Assembly (NCBI GenBank): GCA_022483465.1
Contig: JAKVNF010000001.1
Location: 744,001-808,000, forward strand
Length of the DNA stretch: 64,000 bases
Direction: 5' to 3'
Source of the DNA: Lachnospiraceae bacterium
GTDB taxonomy: Bacteria > Bacillota > Clostridia > Lachnospirales > Lachnospiraceae
Made by a program: the position numbers and the translations under genes. Below are positions 16,928 through 24,028 of the stretch, in pieces. The notes under the pieces were generated by a model. That model did no database searches and was not told the DNA's origin. It saw only the letters and a list, made by a program, of their open reading frames with translations. Within the stretch, counting starts at the first letter, position 1, and each line of letters starts with the position of its first letter.

Positions 16928-17155
16928 TCAGGAGATCCGCCGGGTCACCAGGATGTCATCGATCGTCGTTCCGAACCGGTCCGCGAGCAGGACCAGGTTG
17001 TCGATGGAGGGCAGCTTTTTGCCGCGGATCCAGGTGTAGACCGTGTTCACGGTTCCCAGGCCGAAGAACTCCTGCATGTCCTTAATGGACATGCCCTGCT
17101 CCCGGCGCATGCGGTCGATGTTTTCTCCTGTGGCTACCATGTCGATGACGGGCAT
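16928..17155 (-). CDS. Small XRE-family helix-turn-helix protein
   Basis: A 75-residue protein consisting of a single Cro/C1-type helix-turn-helix: GENIDRMRREQGMSIKDMQEFFGLGTVNTVYTWIRGKKLPSIDNLVLLADRF. The end, TTIDDILVTR, is typical of short XRE regulators. The ATG at 17155 follows AGAGGAGAC. No partner toxin or prophage gene lies beside it. The targets are unknown. Confidence 0.85.
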   Translation of the reverse strand: MPVIDMVATGENIDRMRREQGMSIKDMQEFFGLGTVNTVYTWIRGKKLPSIDNLVLLADRFGTTIDDILVTRRIS

Positions 17156-17178
17156 TTTGTCTCCTCTTTCCAAATATC

Positions 17179-17210
17179 AAAAAAACCGCCTGCGGAGGAT
17201 CCGCAGACGG
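17179..17210 (-). terminator. Intrinsic terminator between a short ORF and the XRE gene
   Basis: CCGTCTGCGG pairs with CCGCAGGCGG around ATCCT, followed by T7 on the minus strand. It ends whatever is transcribed from the 17229-17345 region. Confidence 0.88.
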
Positions 17211-17228
17211 CGCCCGTATCAAACACTG

Positions 17229-17345
17229 CTACGCAGCATAAAGGTCTCCATCCTGCCGGATTCCGCACCAAAATAAGCTGTCCGCACGCTGCAGGCAGTA
17301 GAGGTAGGTGTAGAGGATGTTGCGGACCTGTTCCGGCTGATGCAT
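17229..17345 (-). CDS. Putative 38-residue small protein
   Basis: An ATG at 17345 preceded by GAAAGGAGTGGCGAAAGG opens 38 codons (MHQPEQVRNILYTYLYCLQRA at the start, then a Cys/Trp-containing end). The stop is followed directly by a strong terminator. The ribosome site plus terminator make a real short gene or leader peptide plausible. No family is recognised. It lies upstream of the XRE gene but is separated from it by the terminator. Confidence 0.4.
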   Translation of the reverse strand: MHQPEQVRNILYTYLYCLQRADSLFWCGIRQDGDLYAA

Positions 17346-17427
17346 GGCCTTTCGCCACTCCTTTCGAAATTGATGTTTCCCATCTTACCACAGGGAACCG
17401 GCACTGTCCATGGAAAAGGCAGATGCG

Positions 17428-19080
17428 TCAGGATTGTCTTCGTCTGTTGTGCCCTGGCATGGAATACCAGGCCTTCTTGTTCTGGTACATCGCCTGGTCC
17501 GCCTTGCGCATGAGGACCTCCAGGGGCTCCCCGGGAAAGTCTGCGGCGGCGGCCCGCCCGAAGGCGTAGCAGTAGCCGGGCTCTGCGTCGGCGCAGGAAG
17601 TGCCCGCCATCTGGGCCAGGGCGCTCTGAAACGCCTCCTCGGCCCCCGGCTCGAGCCGGCTCCCGTCAAAGTACAGAATGAACTCATCCCCGCCGAAGCG
17701 GCCGCAGAAGGCGCCGGGCAGAATCTGCGAGGCCTTCTTCAGGGATTTGGCAAAGCCTGCGATCATCTGGTCTCCCGCCTCGTGCCCCTTCCGGTCGTTG
17801 ACGGACTTGAGACCGTTCAGGTCAAACATGTAAAAGACGGTGCCCGGGGCGGCAGGCCCCGGCATCCCGATCGTCTTCTGACAGAGATTCTTGTTGTAGA
17901 GGCCGGTTGCCCGGTCGTAGATCGCATCCCGCCGAAGCTGCAGCAGGTAGCTGACGCCGCGGAAGATCAAAAAGAGCAGCATCGCCAGGAGGAGGTAGTT
18001 GGACTCCATCGAGGTGTCCACGTTGTAGTAGAGGTACAGATCCACGGCCATCCCGACGGTGACGAGGAGGAAGGCCAGGGTGGTGAAAAAGAGCTTGGAG
18101 CGGTTTCCCATCCGGATCAGATCCCGCAGGCCCATCGCCAGCGTCGTCACAATCGAGATCGCAATGAGGATGTGCAGGAAGGTGAGGTTCTGCCGAAAAT
18201 CCAGGATACCGAAGACCTGCAGCACCAAAAACAGGCCGGCAAAGCCAAGGTAAATCAGCTCCGCGATCCGGTAGTAGATCTCCCGCCGCTGCACCGTGCA
18301 GCGCATGAACTCAAATACCGAGAAGGGCATCAGGGTCAGGCAGCTCATGGTGATATCGCTGAGCAGGATCGTGCTGTTGGGAAAGAGGAGGGAGGCTGCC
18401 CGCACGTCCGAGAGCTGCCACAGGCCCAGCTGGATGCAGAACAGAGACAGGTACCGGAGTTCCGCCCGCTCCATGGTGTTGGACGTCATAAAGGGGATGC
18501 AGGAGATGGCAAGCAGAAAGAGGCTCGCCAAAACCAGAAGCATCGAGATCAGGATGATCGGCGTTGCGTGGATCACCTCCGTCATCGTGATGTTCGAGCG
18601 CTCGCCCACGTAAAACGTGACCTGGGTCTTCTGCAGGTTCTGGTAGACCGGAATCACCCGGACCTCCACCTTCTGGTTGGAGTCCAAGGCGAGGATGTTG
18701 ACCAGGTGCCAGGTGTTGCCCGGGGTCTTTCCGACGCTCCCCGCCTCCCGGGTAAATCGGTAGACCACGTTTCCGGAGAGCAGCACCTCCACCTCAGAGT
18801 GCACCGTGTAGAAGGCAAGGCTCAGGTTGTCCTCCGGGAGGTTTCCCAGGGTGAACCGGTAGGAGTCATAGTACCCGGCGGGGCACTCCTCGTCGGTCAC
18901 GCGGGTCTTTGTCACATCGGAGATGACAAAACTGGTTGCATATTGGCGGGTCTTGGTGATCTGCGTGTGGGCGGTCAGGCCGACATAGACGAGAAGCAGG
19001 ACAAATGCGGCCACGAGGGCCAGATAGATCCTGTTGGGCAGGTCTTGCCTGCTGTGTACGGTGTGTCGCAATGATTTCAT
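17428..19080 (-). CDS. Membrane-bound diguanylate cyclase (GGDEF protein)
   Basis: A 550-residue protein. One membrane span lies near residues 18-36. An extracytoplasmic beta-rich domain of about 140 residues follows (NLPEDNLSLAFYTVHSEVEV, TWHLVNI). Then come about seven hydrophobic segments (ATPIILISMLLVLASLFLLA onward), resembling the 7TMR-DISM sensor layout. The GGDEF domain spans about 385-540, with intact FGGDEF near 463 and LYNKNLCQKTI and KADQAMYQNKK flanking it. It should make cyclic di-GMP from two GTP. No RxxD inhibitory site is seen at the usual place before GGDEF, so feedback inhibition may be absent. A palindrome at 19131-19145 lies in its leader. Confidence 0.9.
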   Translation of the reverse strand: MKSLRHTVHSRQDLPNRIYLALVAAFVLLLVYVGLTAHTQITKTRQYATSFVISDVTKTRVTDEECPAGYYDSYRFTLGNLPEDNLSLAFYTVHSEVEVLLSGNVVYRFTREAGSVGKTPGNTWHLVNILALDSNQKVEVRVIPVYQNLQKTQVTFYVGERSNITMTEVIHATPIILISMLLVLASLFLLAISCIPFMTSNTMERAELRYLSLFCIQLGLWQLSDVRAASLLFPNSTILLSDITMSCLTLMPFSVFEFMRCTVQRREIYYRIAELIYLGFAGLFLVLQVFGILDFRQNLTFLHILIAISIVTTLAMGLRDLIRMGNRSKLFFTTLAFLLVTVGMAVDLYLYYNVDTSMESNYLLLAMLLFLIFRGVSYLLQLRRDAIYDRATGLYNKNLCQKTIGMPGPAAPGTVFYMFDLNGLKSVNDRKGHEAGDQMIAGFAKSLKKASQILPGAFCGRFGGDEFILYFDGSRLEPGAEEAFQSALAQMAGTSCADAEPGYCYAFGRAAAADFPGEPLEVLMRKADQAMYQNKKAWYSMPGHNRRRQS

Positions 19081-19130
19081 CTCTCTGTTCTCTACTCAAA
19101 ACCTTAGGTTTGGCAAAAATCGCAAGGATA

Positions 19131-19145
19131 TGTTATCACATAACA
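19131..19145 (-). promoter_or_regulatory. Palindrome in the leader of the GGDEF gene
   Basis: TGTTAT GTG ATAACA is a perfect inverted repeat with six-base arms, 50 bases upstream of the GGDEF start in an AT-rich leader. The binding protein is unknown; the neighbouring GntR regulator is one candidate. Confidence 0.35.
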
Positions 19146-19202
19146 CGACAGAATTGGTGTTAAATTCTTGTTTTGTGTTTAATTACATCCCCCCGGTGGG
19201 AC

Positions 19203-19239
19203 AAAAATGCCCCGCAGCTGCGCCGGCAGCCGCAGGGCA
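19203..19239 (-). terminator. Intrinsic terminator of the GntR gene
   Basis: TGCCCTGCGGCTG pairs with CAGCTGCGGGGCA, with G-U wobbles, followed by TTTTTG on the minus strand, shortly after the stop of the GntR gene. Confidence 0.82.
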
Positions 19240-19262
19240 CTCTTTCACTTCTTGTCGGACGA

Positions 19263-19982
19263 TCAGGCCTGGGCGGCGCGGACGGCCTCCCCGCCGCTCT
19301 CGAGGCCGGTGGTGAAGAACTCACCATAGGCGTCATAGAGCCGAATCACGCTGGTGCGGTACTCGGTGCTGCGCCCGATCACCGCCTTGACGGCGGCATC
19401 CTTGTCCTGCCGCTCCACGGCATCGGTCAGCTCCTCGTGGGCGTCCAGAAAGCGCGCGTCCTTGCGGATCCGGTACTCCAGCATCCGGATCCTGTCATAG
19501 TGGGGCTGGTAGCCGCTCACCATCCGGTTCCAGACCTCGCGATGGCAGATCGTGAAAAACATGTCGTGAAACTCCCGGTCGAGCTCAAAGCAGTGCATCA
19601 CATCGGTCTCAAAGCAGCTCCTGGCACTGCGGATGTTCAGGCGCAGGTACGAGATCTGATCTCCGGTCCTGCAGTCGCAGGCCTCCTCGGCCAGCCGCTG
19701 CTCGAGCAGAAGCCGCATGGAGCGGATGCCCTCGATGAGCTCCGGATCGATCTTGGAGACAAAGGCCCCCACCTTGGGCCGGATCTCCACCAGTCCCGTC
19801 TGGTTCAAATCCAGCTCCGCCTCCCGCACAGGATTTCGGCTCACGCTGAACTTGCTGCAGAGCTCATCTGCATCCAGCTGCTGTCCGGGCGCAAGTCGGA
19901 GCGTCACGATATTCCTCACCAGTTCCCGGCGAACGTACTCCTTTGCTGATTCTTCATTTCTCTTCGGCGTCACTTCCAGCAT
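19263..19982 (-). CDS. GntR-family regulator with FCD ligand domain
   Basis: A 239-residue regulator. The N-terminal winged helix reads VRRELVRNIVTLRLAPGQQLDADELCSKFSVSRNPVREAELDL; NPVREAELDL stands where most members have PVREALRRL. The rest is an all-helical FCD domain with DREFHDMFF and CHREVWNRM, which carry the Asp/His metal ligands that usually bind carboxylate effectors. The ATG follows CAGGAGGAC. The gene lies 54 bases downstream of the ferredoxin-nitroreductase gene in the same direction and may control it. The effector is unknown. Confidence 0.88.
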   Translation of the reverse strand: MLEVTPKRNEESAKEYVRRELVRNIVTLRLAPGQQLDADELCSKFSVSRNPVREAELDLNQTGLVEIRPKVGAFVSKIDPELIEGIRSMRLLLEQRLAEEACDCRTGDQISYLRLNIRSARSCFETDVMHCFELDREFHDMFFTICHREVWNRMVSGYQPHYDRIRMLEYRIRKDARFLDAHEELTDAVERQDKDAAVKAVIGRSTEYRTSVIRLYDAYGEFFTTGLESGGEAVRAAQA

Positions 19983-20036
19983 CGCTTTGTCCTCCTGCTG
20001 TCAAACTATCCGCTCTGCCCGGGTGCGCGCCGCGCG

Positions 20037-20813
20037 TCATCGGTACAGAACGCTTGCGGGGTCCCTCGGGACACTGCGCTGGTACCGCACACCGGGCACC
20101 CCGATGACCAGCGTCATCACCGCTTTTTTCTTCGTGGAGATCTCCATCGCCCGGCTGACAGCGGGCACGTGGTTCACGGCCGCTGTGAACAGGCCGGAGA
20201 ACAAAACTCCGAGCCCCTCACACTCGGCCTGGGCCGCCATGTTTTCCGCTGCCAGATCCCCATCCGCACGGTCTCTGGCATAGATCACGATGGCTGTCGG
20301 CGCTCCGTGAAAGAAGAAGCTGCTGTCGATCGTCAGGCCGCGAAGGTCCCGGCGGAACAGCCCTCCCACCTTCTGCAGCGATCGGGCGGCCTTCACGGCC
20401 TGCTCCTCCGCCCGCTGCAGGTTCTTCTCCAGCACCACAAAGGAGACGTCCCGCGCGTTGGCCGCTGTATGTGTGAGATTTCCCGCTTCCAGGATGTGCT
20501 GCAGTGCCTCCCGGGGGACAGGGTCCCTCCGGAACTGGCGGATCGAACGGCGAAATCGCAGAAAGTCGAGGTGGGATGCCGCATCCGGCGCAGGGCTTAT
20601 CTCTGGCATCTTCTCCGGGGCAATCGCAAAATCGGTGATCGTCACCGCACCCATCGGACATACCGCCGCGCAGTGTCCGCAGAAGAGGCAGCTTTCCCGG
20701 ATCACCCGGGCCTTCTGCCGCTCCACCTTCAGGTTGTGCAGCGGGCAGTCCATTGCGCAGCTGGCGCAGCCCACACATTTGTCTTGATCAATCTGGATCT
20801 CGTGCGTTTTCAT
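20037..20813 (-). CDS. Ferredoxin-nitroreductase fusion
   Basis: A 258-residue protein. Residues 1 to about 60 hold two 4Fe-4S motifs: CVGCASCAMDC and CLFCGHCAAVCPMGAV. The rest is a nitroreductase domain binding FMN: RRSIRQFRRDPVPREAL is the FMN-binding start, and GLGVLFSGLF and a short C-terminus follow. Such clostridial proteins take electrons from ferredoxin-type donors to reduce nitro, quinone or flavin substrates in the cytoplasm. The ATG at 20813 follows GGGAGAACAG; an ATG 12 bases upstream overlaps that site. A TATAAT-like element (TAGTATAATATAG) lies about 45 bases upstream. Confidence 0.86.
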   Translation of the reverse strand: MKTHEIQIDQDKCVGCASCAMDCPLHNLKVERQKARVIRESCLFCGHCAAVCPMGAVTITDFAIAPEKMPEISPAPDAASHLDFLRFRRSIRQFRRDPVPREALQHILEAGNLTHTAANARDVSFVVLEKNLQRAEEQAVKAARSLQKVGGLFRRDLRGLTIDSSFFFHGAPTAIVIYARDRADGDLAAENMAAQAECEGLGVLFSGLFTAAVNHVPAVSRAMEISTKKKAVMTLVIGVPGVRYQRSVPRDPASVLYR

Positions 20814-20963
20814 CTGTTCTCCCATGGAACATCTACTGGAAGTGTCTATATTATACTATATGTTCCGGAAAATTTCCATATTTTTCGAAATACATCGATT
20901 TCTTTCTCTTTTCCGAATCGTTACGGTCACTAGAACAAACTGTCATTCTTTTCAAATTTTCTG

Positions 20964-21353
20964 TCAGCAGCCGCGCGCATCCTTCGGGTCCCGCCCGTAG
21001 AAGAGATTCACTGCCGCGTGCAGGGTTCTGACGTCGGCCATGTAGCGGGGGCTGTGGAGGGGCTCCCCGGCTCGGCGGGCCAGGAGAAAGCAGCTGAAGG
21101 TGACCAGGGCGTTCACCCGCTCATACTCCGAGTGAAAGACTTGAAGGAGCGCCCGCTCGGAGACGAGCTGCTTCTGCTCCTCCTCCGAGAGCCCGGAATC
21201 GGTGCATTCCGCCTCCCCCGTCGCCGAAAGGGCCTTCTCCAGGGCGAGGTGGCAGGTGACAAGCTGTTCGCCCGTCTCCCTGGTGGGGGTTTTCTCTGAA
21301 AGCGCCTGCCGGTCCTGTGCGATGCACTGCTCCAGTACCTCTTTGATCTCCAT
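20964..21353 (-). CDS. Helical protein of unknown function
   Basis: A 129-residue, mostly alpha-helical protein with many Glu and Leu residues (LEQCIAQDRQALSE, EEEQKQLVSERALLQVFHSEYERVNALVTFSCFLLAR). There is no signal peptide or clear membrane span and no recognised family. GGGAGGTTGT precedes the ATG. It is the last gene of the hypB-hypB-cmpB run, 20 bases after the CmpB gene, so it is probably translated from the same transcript. Confidence 0.6.
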   Translation of the reverse strand: MEIKEVLEQCIAQDRQALSEKTPTRETGEQLVTCHLALEKALSATGEAECTDSGLSEEEQKQLVSERALLQVFHSEYERVNALVTFSCFLLARRAGEPLHSPRYMADVRTLHAAVNLFYGRDPKDARGC

Positions 21354-21373
21354 ACAACCTCCCGGGCAGCGGC

Positions 21374-22411
21374 TCAGTTCCCGCTGTCATCCTCTTTGCT
21401 GTTTTCGTCTTTGTTGTCACGCTTTGCGCCGGAGAGGTACGCCCGGAACCTCTCCAGTGCCTCCCCGTAGTCCCGGTGGGACATGCCGGGGAAGGCGGCA
21501 AGAAGCCGCCCGGGGCCAAAGCTTTTGTGGGCGGCAAGATCCGCAAGCAGGGCATCGCGCCTTGCAAGGAGCTCCTGTTTTGCCGCCTCGACCTTTGCCT
21601 TCTGCGCGGCAGCGCCCGCCTGGCGCCGCTCTGCGGCTTCGTCCCGACGTGCCAGAACCTTTGCCTTCTGCTCCTTGTAGCGGATCTGGGTCGCCTCGTA
21701 GGCCTCTCCTACCCGGTTCTGAAACTCCGCCTTGGCCAGCGCGCCCTGGACTCTCGCCTCCCCCACCTTCTCGGAGGTCTTGAGGGTGGTGCCGCCGATC
21801 GCCTCGGAGAGGGAGTCGGAGACGGTCCGAAGGGACTTGTTGAGCTCATCGAGCTCCTTTAGCTTCCGGTTGAGCCCCGCCACCGTCATCACCGTGGCAA
21901 CGAGGTCCACGAAGTACACCACGTACAAGACCAGCATGATGGGCCAGCCGTACCGCGGGGGAATCCCGACGTCGGTTGCGCTCTGCACCAGGGGATGGAC
22001 GTACTTCACGACGATGACGCAGCCGATGCCCCAGAGCACCGAGTAGAGTGGGCAGATGTAGCCACCGATGTTCAGGGGCTTGTCAGAATAGTCCCACCAC
22101 CTGGCGTGAAACAGGTGGTAGAGCAGGTACCCCGCCACGAACTCCACCGCGGTGGCAAGGAGCATGCCGCCGAAGAACACCGCGAAGACGTTCACCTCTC
22201 CGGTGCCCGCGTCCTTTGGCACAAAGTGAAGCAGCGCACAGACCGCCAGCATGCCGAAGCCGTAGACCGGACATACCGGTCCGTTCAGAAAGCCCCGGTT
22301 GACAATCTTGCCCACCACCAGCGCGTGGTAGACGACCTCCACGCACCAGCCGAGAAAAGAATACATGAGAAAATACATGCAGATCTCATAGTAGGTCATC
22401 CCCAGTATCAT
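21374..22411 (-). CDS. CmpB-type membrane protein (putative ABC transporter type IV) with coiled-coil tail
   Basis: A 345-residue protein. Residues 1 to about 190 hold five to six membrane spans with the family marks FLMYSFLGWCVEVVYHA, NRGFLNGPVCPVYGFG and GYICPLYSVLWG. Residues about 200-310 form a long charged helix rich in Ala, Lys, Glu and Arg (EQKAKVLARRDEAAERR), predicted to be a coiled coil. The tail is acidic. Members are common in Firmicutes; a transport role has been proposed but is not established. It lies 30 bases after hypB, in the same transcript. Confidence 0.78.
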   Translation of the reverse strand: MILGMTYYEICMYFLMYSFLGWCVEVVYHALVVGKIVNRGFLNGPVCPVYGFGMLAVCALLHFVPKDAGTGEVNVFAVFFGGMLLATAVEFVAGYLLYHLFHARWWDYSDKPLNIGGYICPLYSVLWGIGCVIVVKYVHPLVQSATDVGIPPRYGWPIMLVLYVVYFVDLVATVMTVAGLNRKLKELDELNKSLRTVSDSLSEAIGGTTLKTSEKVGEARVQGALAKAEFQNRVGEAYEATQIRYKEQKAKVLARRDEAAERRQAGAAAQKAKVEAAKQELLARRDALLADLAAHKSFGPGRLLAAFPGMSHRDYGEALERFRAYLSGAKRDNKDENSKEDDSGN

Positions 22412-22441
22412 CGTGCTCCCTCCCTTGCCGTCTGCGCTTAT

Positions 22442-23107
22442 TCAGCGGTTCCAGGCATCCGCCTGCTCCGAGAGCCACTTCACCCAGGCATCGAAACCCT
22501 CCCCGGTCTTTGCCGAGACAAAGAAGATCTTCGCCTCCGGGTTCAGGGCGTGGATCCGCTCCGTCACCTTCTCATCATCAAAGTCAAAATAATCCTTCGT
22601 GTCAATCTTGTTGATGAGGACCGCCTGCACCACCTCGAACATCAGCGGGTACTTCAGGGGCTTGTCGTCTCCCTCCGGCACGGAGAGAATCTCCAGGTTC
22701 ATCGAGGCGCCGGTGTCCTCCTCCGCGGGGCACACCAGGTTCCCGATGTTCTCCAGAAAGACGAGGTCCAGGTCCTTGGTCGGGAAGCGGTCCAGGCCCT
22801 GCTTTGTCATCGACGCGTTCATCGCGCACTCGCCGCCGGTGTGGATCTGGATTGTTTGCACCCCCGCCCGGGCCATCTTCTCGGCGTCCACCGTGGCATC
22901 GATGTCCGCCTCCATGACGCCGATCGCATAGCGCTCCCGCAAGAGGGAAATCGTTCGCAGAAGGACCGAGGACTTTCCGGCCCCCGGGGATGCCATGACG
23001 TTGCACAAAAAGGTCTTCTGGGCTTTGAGCTGTCCCCGGATCTCCTCCGCCAGGTGATCGTTGGCCGCGTAGACGCTCTCGTTGACTTCCACCACTTTAA
23101 CTGCCAT
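22442..23107 (-). CDS. hypB: HypB-type nickel GTPase (paralog with altered metal site)
   Basis: A 221-residue G3E GTPase of the HypB family, which delivers nickel to [NiFe] hydrogenase (and, in some bacteria, urease). The Walker A motif SPGAGKS is at about residues 40-46. MEADID, LVFLENIGNLVCPAEEDTGA and NKID follow. The GTPase-domain metal site of studied HypB proteins uses Cys-His plus a second Cys. Here the first pair is C94-A95, so the His is missing, while C126 remains. There is no N-terminal CxxCGC nickel site. The ATG at 23107 follows GGGGGAGGAAC and lies two bases after the stop of the other hypB. No hypA, hypC-F or hydrogenase gene is in the window. Confidence 0.9.
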   Translation of the reverse strand: MAVKVVEVNESVYAANDHLAEEIRGQLKAQKTFLCNVMASPGAGKSSVLLRTISLLRERYAIGVMEADIDATVDAEKMARAGVQTIQIHTGGECAMNASMTKQGLDRFPTKDLDLVFLENIGNLVCPAEEDTGASMNLEILSVPEGDDKPLKYPLMFEVVQAVLINKIDTKDYFDFDDEKVTERIHALNPEAKIFFVSAKTGEGFDAWVKWLSEQADAWNR

Positions 23108-23109
23108 CT

Positions 23110-23775
23110 TCAGTTCCTCCCCCGCACATGGGCGGCTATGAACGCCGCGGCCTCCGGGATGCCCGCCCCGGTCTTTGCGCTCACCGGGAACACCGGAAGC
23201 CCCGGCGCCCGGAGCCGGATGTTCTCCCGGCACCGCTCCAGTGAAAAGTCAAAGGCGGGGAGGGCATCCATCTTGTTGACAAGCACCGCGTCCGCCTTTG
23301 AGAAGATCAGCGGATACTTCAGCGGCTTGTCGTCCCCCTCCGGCACCGAGAGGATCACGAGGTTCAGATCCGCCCCGGTGTCAAACTCCGCCGGGCAGAC
23401 CAGGTTTCCGACGTTCTCCAGAAAGACAAGGTCCAGGTCCTTGGTCCCAAGGGCAGCAAGGCCCTGGCGGGACATCTGGGCGTCCAGATGGCACATGCCC
23501 CCGGTGTGGAGCTGCACCGACGGGTACCCCGCCTGCCGGATGGCCCTTGCGTCCACATCGGAGTCGATGTCCGCCTCCATGACGCCGCAGCGAAATTCCC
23601 GCTGCAGTGCATGAAGCAGCGCCAGGATCGTCGTGGTCTTGCCGGCGCCCGGCGAAGACATGACGTTCACGTAGGAGAGATGCTGTCCCAGCGTCTCCCC
23701 CCGGAGCTTCTCTGCATCCTGGTCGTTGTCCTCCAGGATGGTCTTTTTCAGCGATATGATTTTTAACGGTTCCAA
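23110..23775 (-). CDS. hypB: HypB-type nickel GTPase (paralog with complete metal site)
   Basis: A 221-residue HypB, the same length as its tandem neighbour. The Walker A motif SPGAGKT begins at residue 41. The metal site is complete: C95-H96 (TGGMCHLDA) and C127 (NLVCPAEFDTGA). The start is taken as TTG at 23775 because AAGGAGGAACAGC sits right before it; the upstream in-frame ATG overlaps that site. It is the first gene of the four-gene unit. The IS66 element begins about 100 bases upstream and may have removed the original promoter region or a former neighbour such as hypA. Confidence 0.88.
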   Translation of the reverse strand: MEPLKIISLKKTILEDNDQDAEKLRGETLGQHLSYVNVMSSPGAGKTTTILALLHALQREFRCGVMEADIDSDVDARAIRQAGYPSVQLHTGGMCHLDAQMSRQGLAALGTKDLDLVFLENVGNLVCPAEFDTGADLNLVILSVPEGDDKPLKYPLIFSKADAVLVNKMDALPAFDFSLERCRENIRLRAPGLPVFPVSAKTGAGIPEAAAFIAAHVRGRN

Positions 23776-24028
23776 GCTGTTCCTCCTTCCCGCATTCCCC
23801 AAGCGGGCCCATTATCACAGTGTACCATAGGGGGATTCAAGGTTTCTACATTTTTCAGTTTTTTAAAAAAATATAAGGTTACTATTCACGGGGTAAAGTG
23901 CCTCGTGCTGCAAAGTCACGACCTCCATGCCGGGAGATTGCAACAATCCCCCAGCTCTTATCAAGATGATCATGAGAGGTGCGCGGCCTTTCGGCCAGCG
24001 CGCCTGCACTTTCTGCGTCTATTTTATC

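Noticed and set aside
23776-23877. A hypB promoter with TTGAAT and GATAAT
   Set aside because: The spacing is 19 bases and the boxes are imperfect; with an IS66 element directly upstream it could not be supported.
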